Positions 58,082-64,000 of a stretch of 64,000 nucleotides of DNA are shown here, piece by piece. Within the stretch, counting starts at the first letter, position 1; each line of letters starts with the position of its first letter. The DNA lies in assembly GCA_020848545.1 (NCBI GenBank), contig JADLHZ010000095.1:1-64000 (forward strand). The letters are read 5' to 3'. The position numbers and the translations under genes were made by a program. The stretch comes from Deltaproteobacteria bacterium. GTDB taxonomy: Bacteria > Myxococcota > JADLHZ01. The notes below the pieces were generated by a model, which ran no database searches, had not been told where the DNA came from, and saw only the letters and a program-made list of their open reading frames with translations.

Positions 58082-58985
58082 ACCCGAAGTTGAAGAGCCC
58101 AAGGACGCCGCCGCCGAAGAACGGAGCAAAGGTGATGGTGCTCAAGCCGGGCGCCAGGTTGACGTCGGCGAAGAAGCCGATGTTCGACTTCTTCAGCGTG
58201 TAGGAGAAGCCGCCGCGGACGTTGAACAGCATGCCGAAGCCGAAGGCAGGAAGGAAGCTGAACGTCACGGGCAGGATGAGCCCAAAATAGATCTCCATGT
58301 TGTCTTTGATGAAGAACGAAGCCATGGCGCCCGGCTCGACCGTGAGGCCAAGGCCAAAGCCGCCGAGGCCCGGCGCGAAGGCGCCGAAGTATCCGACGAA
58401 GTACATCGGCAGGTAGGCAGACATGTCGAGCGCGAGCTGAAACTTGCCCTTGTCCATGACGCGGTAGCGCATCTTCGCGCCTGGCGCGAGGCCGATCGGC
58501 CAGAAGGGCAAGCGGGCGCCGATGCCGAGGTCGAAGTTCTCGTTGAGGTTGAAAAAGAAGTGGCCTTCGAGGCCCACCCAGCCATGGCCATCGGCCACGC
58601 CGAGGCCGCCGAGTGTGCCACCGCCGAAGAACAACATGGCGTTGGCGCCGTTTCCCTGTCCCAGGGTCGCGCCGCCACGGCTGCTCCAGGAGTAGTAGCC
58701 GCTGCCGAAGTCGGAGGGCTTGTTCGAGTCGGTGCGGGTCTGACCACCGGCGGTCGGCGCTTCCGGCGGCGGCGCTTCTTCAGCGGGCGGCGGCGGCGGC
58801 GGCGGGGCGGCTTCTTCCTTCGGGGGCGGCGGCGGAGGAGGTGGCGGCGGCGGCGGCGGTTCTTCCTTCTTCGCCGCCTCCTTCTTCTTCGTCGCGGCTT
58901 CTGCGCGCGGCGGTGAAAGCAGCGCCGTCGTTGCGAATACGGCGATAACCAGGCCTGGAGCGAGCGTCTTCAATGATACTTTCAC
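58053..58985 (-). CDS. Proline-rich outer-membrane beta-barrel-type protein
   Basis: The 310-residue protein has a signal peptide (about 1-30, ending AEAA), a KKKEAAKKEE segment, long poly-Pro runs separated by KEE and AEE (about 44-80), and a C-terminal domain (about 105-310) of alternating amphipathic strands ending with FNAGVQFRL, a typical outer-membrane barrel end. The charged/Pro segment could span or bind peptidoglycan. The function is unknown. The GTG at 58985 has a strong GGAGGA Shine-Dalgarno. Confidence 0.82.
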   Translation of the reverse strand: MKVSLKTLAPGLVIAVFATTALLSPPRAEAATKKKEAAKKEEPPPPPPPPPPPPPKEEAAPPPPPPPAEEAPPPEAPTAGGQTRTDSNKPSDFGSGYYSWSSRGGATLGQGNGANAMLFFGGGTLGGLGVADGHGWVGLEGHFFFNLNENFDLGIGARLPFWPIGLAPGAKMRYRVMDKGKFQLALDMSAYLPMYFVGYFGAFAPGLGGFGLGLTVEPGAMASFFIKDNMEIYFGLILPVTFSFLPAFGFGMLFNVRGGFSYTLKKSNIGFFADVNLAPGLSTITFAPFFGGGVLGLFNFGFNAGVQFRL

Positions 58986-59183
58986 GGCTGTCCTCCTCGG
59001 AAACGACCACCAAAACGGTCCCGACGGTCTCGAAAATGACGAGCCCTCGGCGGCTTTTCGAGGCCGCTCGTCAAACTGCGGGAGCGCCCTACAGCAACGC
59101 GCCGCATCGGTCAAAGGGCGCTCCGAAACCCAGGTTGAATTTGCTGGTGAAATCAATGCGCTTGAGCTACCCGCGGGGGTCCG

Positions 59184-60599
59184 ATGTCGTTGCTCGTCGT
59201 CTCTGATCGCCGCACCGAATCCGCGCTCTTGGCCGCCAGGCTGCGCATGCGCGGGCTGCCGATCGACGGGAGCCTCGGCGCGGCGGCTCCGCGCGTCGTC
59301 CTCGTCGCCAAGAGCGCGCTCGAGCCCATCGAGGCCGAGATCATCCAGCGCGTGCTCCAGCGCGGCGGCTTCGTCTTGCAGTTGGAGCGCGACGGTGACG
59401 CGCCCATTGCCGAGGCGCTGTCGGTCGCGGTGCCGGCCGGGCTCGACGACGTCGCCGGCCTCGCCGAGCTCGCGTGGCTGCAGGCGCTGCACGCGACGCG
59501 GACGTGGAAGATCGATCTCGAGCGCATGCCGCCGTCGCGCTTGCTGAAGGCGCTACGCACGGCGAAGGACACCTTCCTCGTCGAGGCGACGATCGGCGGC
59601 CGGCAAGTCAGGGTCGAGATCGATCGAGGCCGGGTCGTGAGCGCGCGCTATGGCACGTTGAAGGACGCGCTCGCGCTGCAAGCATTCGAGCAGGCCAAGA
59701 GCGGCAGGGTGCAGATTCGTTTGACCGACGTCGCGTTGCGCAACGAGCCGCTGCGCGACGCGGACGCTGGGACGCCGGTCTCGTTCGCGGCGCCGCCGAA
59801 GGTCGCGTTCTTCGAAGCGCGGATTCCGCCGACGCCGATACCAAAGGCGCCTCCCATCGAGACGATCGACGCCTTGCCGGTGGCGCCGCCGCCAGTCGTG
59901 ACGCCGGTCGTGACGCCTGTGCCGGCGCCGGTCGAGGCGCTCGTCGAGATCGTCAAGGTCGAAGCGCCGGTCTCGAGCACCGAAGCGCCGGCCATCCCCG
60001 TGCCAGCGCCCGCGACGGAAGACTGGCTCGACGAAGCGCAGGTGTTCGATCGCCAGCGCCGCGTGAAGCGCGCCGGCATCGCCGTGCTCGCGCTCGCAGC
60101 GATCGCAGGGGCGTACGCCCTCGTGTCGCTGGTGCTCGATCGCCCGCCGCCGCCGGTCGTCGTCGTGGCGCCGCCGCCTGTGCCTGCGCCGGTCGTCGTC
60201 GAAGAGCCGATCGATCTGCCGCCGCTCAGCGTCGAACGCGTGCTGCGCTTGGAGTCGGCGCTCGTGCAGGCGCGCGCGCTGCAAGCTCAGAAGAAGCAAG
60301 GCGAAGCGATCGCGCTCTTTGAAGCCGCCGTGCTCGAAGGGCCGACGAAGCCGCAGTACCTGTTGATCCTCGCGCGCATGCTGCTCGACGCCGGCGAGCT
60401 CGATCCGGCGCTGCACATGGCCGAGCGCGTGACCAAGGTCGCGCCGGGCGCCGCCGACGCTTACGTGATCATGGGGACGGCGCTGCAGCTGAAGGACGTC
60501 GAGTGGGAGAAGACGAAGCCGCTCTACGAGAAGTATCTGCAGCTGGCGCCGAATGGGCAGCACGCGCGGGATGTGAAGGCGATCATCGCCCGGCATTAG
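59184..60599 (+). CDS. DUF4388-like protein with membrane anchor and TPR-like end
   Basis: The 471-residue protein has a helical N-terminus, a DUF4388/PATAN-like region (about 112-185: MPPSRLLKALRTAKDTFLVE, then VEIDRGRVVSARYG), a Pro/Val-rich linker (about 210-285), one membrane helix (about 296-318) and a TPR-like C-terminus (about 340-471). DUF4388 proteins occur in gliding and signalling systems of myxobacteria and thermophiles. The exact job is unknown. It is monocistronic, with a 198-base region upstream shared with the divergent outer-membrane gene. Confidence 0.72.
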   Translation: MSLLVVSDRRTESALLAARLRMRGLPIDGSLGAAAPRVVLVAKSALEPIEAEIIQRVLQRGGFVLQLERDGDAPIAEALSVAVPAGLDDVAGLAELAWLQALHATRTWKIDLERMPPSRLLKALRTAKDTFLVEATIGGRQVRVEIDRGRVVSARYGTLKDALALQAFEQAKSGRVQIRLTDVALRNEPLRDADAGTPVSFAAPPKVAFFEARIPPTPIPKAPPIETIDALPVAPPPVVTPVVTPVPAPVEALVEIVKVEAPVSSTEAPAIPVPAPATEDWLDEAQVFDRQRRVKRAGIAVLALAAIAGAYALVSLVLDRPPPPVVVVAPPPVPAPVVVEEPIDLPPLSVERVLRLESALVQARALQAQKKQGEAIALFEAAVLEGPTKPQYLLILARMLLDAGELDPALHMAERVTKVAPGAADAYVIMGTALQLKDVEWEKTKPLYEKYLQLAPNGQHARDVKAIIARH

Positions 60600-60611
60600 G
60601 TCCCTGGGACC
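60599..60611. terminator. Perfect 13-base palindrome at the end of the DUF4388-like gene
   Basis: GGTCCC-T-GGGACC starts at the last base of the stop codon. A six-pair stem with a one-base centre cannot fold as such in RNA without opening the inner pairs, and no T run follows. It may be a weak terminator or a protein-binding site upstream of fdxA. Confidence 0.35.
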
Positions 60612-60665
60612 ACCCTTGAATTGAGCGAGAGTTTTGATTAGGGCCCGCGGATTGCGAGGTATGCG

Positions 60666-60998
60666 ATGGCGTATGTAGTGGCCGAGCCCTGTATCAAGTG
60701 CAAATACACCGACTGCGTGACGGTGTGCCCCGTGAACTGCTTCTACGAGGGCGAGAACTTCCTCGCCATCAACCCGGACGAGTGCATCGACTGCGGCGCG
60801 TGCGTGCCGGAGTGCCCGAGCGAAGCGATCTTCAGCGAAGACGACCTGCCCGAGAAGTGGAAGGAGTTCGTCGCGCTGAACGCCGAGCACGCGAAGAAGT
60901 GGCCGAACATCAGCGCCAAGAAGAACCCGCCGGCGGACGCCGATCAGTGGAAGGGCGTCGAGAAGAAGCGCGACAAGCTCGTCCTCAAGGCGCCTTGA
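60666..60998 (+). CDS. fdxA: Seven-iron ferredoxin FdxA
   Basis: The 110-residue protein starts with [18 protein letters not shown], the 3Fe-4S/4Fe-4S arrangement of FdxA-type ferredoxins, and continues [12 protein letters not shown], completing the cysteine set. The long C-terminal tail (about 58-110) is usual. It carries electrons in the cytoplasm; the partner is unknown. A GCGAGG site precedes the ATG. The stop overlaps the TTG start of the prephenate dehydratase gene. Confidence 0.96.
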   Translation: MAYVVAEPCIKCKYTDCVTVCPVNCFYEGENFLAINPDECIDCGACVPECPSEAIFSEDDLPEKWKEFVALNAEHAKKWPNISAKKNPPADADQWKGVEKKRDKLVLKAP

Positions 60999-61834
60999 GC
61001 ATCGCGATCCAGGGTGAGCGTGGCTCGTTCAGTCACGAGGTCGCCGAAAAGCTCTTTGGAAAATCCGTCCCGATCGTCGCCTGTGAGAGCTTCCCTGAGC
61101 TCTTCGCCGTGACGCTCGGTCCGCGCGCGCGCGCCGAGGCCGCCGTCGTGCCGATCGAGAACGCGCTCTACGGATCGATCCACCAGAACTTCGATCTCTT
61201 GCTCCGCTACAAGGCGACGATCTTCGCCGAGGCTTATCACCGCATCGAGCTCTGCCTCATCGGTGCCGCGCCGAGCCGGGTCGCTCGCGGCGCCCGCGTG
61301 CTCGTGCACCCGGTCGCGGCGGGGCAGTGCGCGCGCTTCGTCAAGAAGCATCGGCTCACGATCTCGCTCGCGGCCGACACCGCGGGCGCCGTGCGCGAGC
61401 TGATGCAGGCGCGGCCCGCCGACACCTACGCCATCGCGAGCGCGCACGCGGCCAAGCTCTACGGCGCCAGCGTGCTCGCGCGCGGCATCGAGGACGACGC
61501 CAAGAACTTCACGCGCTTCTTGGCGATCGGGCAAGGTGCCAAGAAGCTCGAGCGCACGAAGGCCGCACACAAGACCTCGCTCGCGTTCGTGCTGCCGAAC
61601 ACGCCAGGCTCGCTCTTCCGGGCGCTCGGGGCCTTCACGCTGCGCGACGTCGACTTGGCGAAGCTCGAGTCGCGGCCGATGCGCGGGCGGCCCTTCGAGT
61701 ACCTGTTCTATTTGGACGCCGTCGGCTCGCTCGCGGAAGCGCGCGTGCAAAAAGCCGTTGCTCACTTGGAGGAGCTCGCCGAGAAGCTGTGGGTGCTCGG
61801 CTCCTATCCGACGGCAGTCGATAGGCGATCGTGA
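60995..61834 (+). CDS. pheA: Prephenate dehydratase
   Basis: The 279-residue monofunctional enzyme converts prephenate to phenylpyruvate for phenylalanine synthesis. It has [16 protein letters not shown] at the start, [20 protein letters not shown] (the essential Thr-Arg-Phe) and an ACT domain (about 190-270) with [18 protein letters not shown], the site of phenylalanine feedback. The chorismate mutase domain is absent. The only start that keeps the first strand is the TTG at 60995, overlapping the fdxA stop (TTGA), so expression depends on fdxA translation. Confidence 0.93.
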   Translation: MSIAIQGERGSFSHEVAEKLFGKSVPIVACESFPELFAVTLGPRARAEAAVVPIENALYGSIHQNFDLLLRYKATIFAEAYHRIELCLIGAAPSRVARGARVLVHPVAAGQCARFVKKHRLTISLAADTAGAVRELMQARPADTYAIASAHAAKLYGASVLARGIEDDAKNFTRFLAIGQGAKKLERTKAAHKTSLAFVLPNTPGSLFRALGAFTLRDVDLAKLESRPMRGRPFEYLFYLDAVGSLAEARVQKAVAHLEELAEKLWVLGSYPTAVDRRS

Positions 61835-61884
61835 CCGTTTTGCATGCCGCGGCGCGCTAGAGGTGCTACCCATCCTCTGTCGCC

Positions 61885-62121
61885 ATGAGCCCGCGCCACG
61901 CGAAGAAATCGAACGGCAAGACCTTCCACGCACTCGAAAACAAGGTCGCGCCGATGGTCGTAAAGCTCGCCGAGAGCCTGGAGCGCATGGGCGGGCAGCT
62001 TGGCTCGGACGGCGGCGACGGTCGCGGTCAAGCGATGATGAAGATCGCCAAGCAGATCAAACGCTCGCGCGAAGAAGCGGCGCGCGAAGAAGCCGCCCCC
62101 GACAAGTCGCGCCGGAGCTGA
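61885..62121 (+). CDS. Small basic protein of unknown function
   Basis: A 78-residue charged protein: KTFHALENKVAPMVVKLAESLERMGGQL, then a Gly/Asp-rich piece and a basic helical end. No membrane helix, no cysteine, no family recognised. It starts 50 bases after pheA and ends six bases before the M50 gene in the same direction, so it may be cotranscribed with that gene. Confidence 0.62.
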   Translation: MSPRHAKKSNGKTFHALENKVAPMVVKLAESLERMGGQLGSDGGDGRGQAMMKIAKQIKRSREEAAREEAAPDKSRRS

Positions 62122-62127
62122 GCGAGC

Positions 62128-64000
62128 GTGCAGGCGGCGAGCGAGACCACGACGAAGCCGAGCTCTCGAGCGCCGCGCATTCGCTCCGATCTTCGCGTGG
62201 TGCATGACGAGAGCGCGAGCTTCGAGCAAGCGTTCCTCTTGGGCGATCGCGCGACCAACCGCTATTGGCAAGTCGGCCCCGTGCAGTTCGAGATGGCCCG
62301 CATCTTCTCGCGCCGGGATCTCGACTGGACGGCGGCCTGCGCGGCGCTGCGCGAGCGCTTCGACGAGAAGATCTCGGACGACGAGATCACCGCGGCGTAC
62401 CAGGAGTTCGAGACGCTCGGCCTCGTCGAGCTCTCGGAAGACGCCGTGGTCAAGGGCGGCCTCAGCGCGGGCGCGTATCGGCGAGCGCTGCGCTTGTCCG
62501 GCGTGCGCAGCCAGGGGCTCGACAAAGCCGCGGGCGACGTTCGCTCCTTCGTCATGCGCGCGGAGCGGGCCCGGACGGCGCCGAAGGATCTCGTGGCGCT
62601 CGCGCTTCGCCTGCAGCGCGATCATCCGGGCGACGCCGTCGTGCAGCGCGTGGTGCAGGCCTTTCACCGCGGCCTCCAGCACGAGCGCGTCGTCAAGAGC
62701 AACGCGCACCTGCCGGCGCTCCTGCGCTGGATGCGCGTGCAAGTGCCGCTCTTCGATCCGCACGAGCAGATCGCCCGCTGGCTGCCGCGCCTACGCTTCG
62801 TCTTCTCCTGGTGGTTCTTCGCGCTGACGCTGCTGGTCGCGTTCGCCGGCTTCTCGACGTACTTGGATCGCGCGCGCGAAGTGCACCAGCGCCTCGTGCT
62901 CGTGTCCGGCAACCTGACGCTGCTCTTTTGCTGCACGGTGACGATGCTCGTCATCCACGAATATGCGCACGCGTTCGCCTGCAAGCATTACGGCGGCGAG
63001 GTCCACGAGATCGGCATCATCGTCTTTCTCTTCTTCATCCCGGCGGCCTACTGCGACGTCTCCGACGCGCACTTGTTCAAGAGCAAGCGTCAAAAGCTGA
63101 TCGTCACGCTCGCCGGCACCTGGTCCACCTTCGTGCTCGCGTCGCTCGGTGCGCTCATTTGGGGCAACACCATCCCGACGGCGCTCTTGAACCACGTCGG
63201 CCTCGTCTTGATGGCGACCGGCTACGCGACGGTGCTCACCAACTTGAACCCGCTCTTGCCGCTCGACGGCTACTTCTTCTTGAGCGACTGGCTCGGCATC
63301 GACAACCTGCGCGATCGGGCGCCGGAGTACGCGAAGGCGTACTTGGTGGCGCTGATCACCGGCAAGGCGCGGCCGGTCGTCACCCCGCGCGAGCACCGCG
63401 TGTTCTTCGTCTACTTCGTGGTCGGCTCCCTCTACCAAGTCTTCTACATGCTGCTCAGCCTCGGCTTCGGTTGGCTGATCCTCGTCCGCGGCGGGACGCT
63501 CCTCGGCTTTTCGATCTTCGTGCTGCTCGTCTACTTGTTTTACGTTCGCACCTATTGGCTGAAGGTCGTGCGCCTGTGGAAGGAAGCGCGGACGAAGCAG
63601 CTCTTCGCCTACGTCGCCGGCGCTGCTGCCGTGCTCTCGGTGCTCGTCTTCGTGCCGTTCTCGAACAGCGTCGTCGTGCCGGTCACGGTGCGCAAGATGA
63701 CCCACGTCGCGACGATCGCGCCTGAGGTGGCGGTGATCGACGCGATCGTGGCGCCGCGCGGCAGCGCCGTGAAAGCGGGCGACGTGCTCTTTCGTCTCGG
63801 CACCGTCGATCGCAGCGTGCTCGTGACGGCGCCCGTCGCCGGCTTCGTCGAGTGGGAGCGCGAGTGGCTGCCGAACGAGCCGGTCGAGGCCGGCGCGGTG
63901 CTCGCTGCGGTCGTCAAAGGCTACGCGGCCGAGGGCGAGCTACCGGAACGCCACGTCCGCGCCGCCCTCGACGCGCAGACGGCGGAGGCGACCGTGCTCG
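62128..64000 (+). CDS. M50-type membrane metalloprotease with HlyD-like lipoyl domain (cut by right edge)
   Basis: The frame runs from the GTG at 62128 through the end of the window (at least 624 residues). The cytoplasmic N-terminus (about 1-225) resembles winged-helix segments. A membrane core follows with HEYAHAF (277-283), the zinc HExxH, and NLNPLLPLDGYFFLSD (about 373-388) supplying the third ligand and conserved Asp. After further helices comes a lipoyl/HlyD-like half-motif (about 536-576, VIDAIVAPRGSAVKAGDVLF). Proteins with this order are found in planctomycetes and myxobacteria and are linked to site-2-type proteolysis or peptide export. The C-terminus is missing, so nothing about its end is known. 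Confidence 0.87.
   Translation, partial: MQAASETTTKPSSRAPRIRSDLRVVHDESASFEQAFLLGDRATNRYWQVGPVQFEMARIFSRRDLDWTAACAALRERFDEKISDDEITAAYQEFETLGLVELSEDAVVKGGLSAGAYRRALRLSGVRSQGLDKAAGDVRSFVMRAERARTAPKDLVALALRLQRDHPGDAVVQRVVQAFHRGLQHERVVKSNAHLPALLRWMRVQVPLFDPHEQIARWLPRLRFVFSWWFFALTLLVAFAGFSTYLDRAREVHQRLVLVSGNLTLLFCCTVTMLVIHEYAHAFACKHYGGEVHEIGIIVFLFFIPAAYCDVSDAHLFKSKRQKLIVTLAGTWSTFVLASLGALIWGNTIPTALLNHVGLVLMATGYATVLTNLNPLLPLDGYFFLSDWLGIDNLRDRAPEYAKAYLVALITGKARPVVTPREHRVFFVYFVVGSLYQVFYMLLSLGFGWLILVRGGTLLGFSIFVLLVYLFYVRTYWLKVVRLWKEARTKQLFAYVAGAAAVLSVLVFVPFSNSVVVPVTVRKMTHVATIAPEVAVIDAIVAPRGSAVKAGDVLFRLGTVDRSVLVTAPVAGFVEWEREWLPNEPVEAGAVLAAVVKGYAAEGELPERHVRAALDAQTAEATVL

Overview
The window is a gene-dense, high-GC (roughly two-thirds G+C by eye) bacterial chromosome segment. 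It holds about 51 protein-coding genes and no rRNA, tRNA, CRISPR array or insertion sequence that I can see. Several traits point to Myxococcota or a related former-deltaproteobacterial group: ATP synthase b and b' genes with a signal-like, His-rich b subunit; a FrzCD-like MCP signalling tip; lipoproteins and a MopE-like Cys/Asp repeat protein; FecR and DUF4388-type proteins; and DUF885 and M50/HlyD-type genes. This is inference from gene style, not a database match. No stretch longer than 300 bases lacks a gene; the largest gaps are 140-200 bases.

Layout. 1-8 kb: a SEC59-like lipid kinase/cytidylyltransferase, dapB, a FecR protein, a membrane protein, an ECF sigma factor with a coupled membrane partner, and a coupled block of DAG-kinase-like, methyltransferase and GT4 genes. 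8-13 kb: an MCP, a TMTC-like membrane TPR protein and a tatA/B-tatC pair. 13-22 kb: the large subunit of methylmalonyl-CoA mutase, then a TonB-dependent receptor followed by a 1403-residue lipoprotein and a 358-residue lipoprotein. 22-28.5 kb: an EVE protein, DgkA, a DUF885 protein, a Tat-exported PhoD and a YgiQ radical SAM protein.

28.5-42.7 kb is the most unusual part. Two very large toxin-like proteins (1097 and 2796 residues) share a layout: a long helical N-terminus, a hydrophobic centre, small beta segments and a C-terminal enzyme-like module. The first ends in a Fic domain. The second carries an IQM-like motif, a nucleotidyltransferase-like motif and 2H-phosphoesterase-like motifs. 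Each is followed by a small gene that overlaps it by four bases and has a strong Shine-Dalgarno, the arrangement expected of toxin-immunity pairs.

42.8-48.8 kb is the F-type ATP synthase operon (b', b, delta, alpha, gamma, beta, epsilon). It lacks subunits a and c and has a 164-base element with 18-base inverted ends between b and delta. 48.9-51.3 kb: a small protein, a NUDIX hydrolase and a PiT/DUF47 phosphate-uptake pair. 51.4-57.2 kb: a MopE-like repeat/beta-helix protein and a complete TRAP transporter. 57-64 kb: miaA, a proline-rich outer-membrane protein, a DUF4388/TPR-type protein, fdxA coupled to a prephenate dehydratase, a small protein, and an M50 metalloprotease/HlyD gene cut by the right edge.
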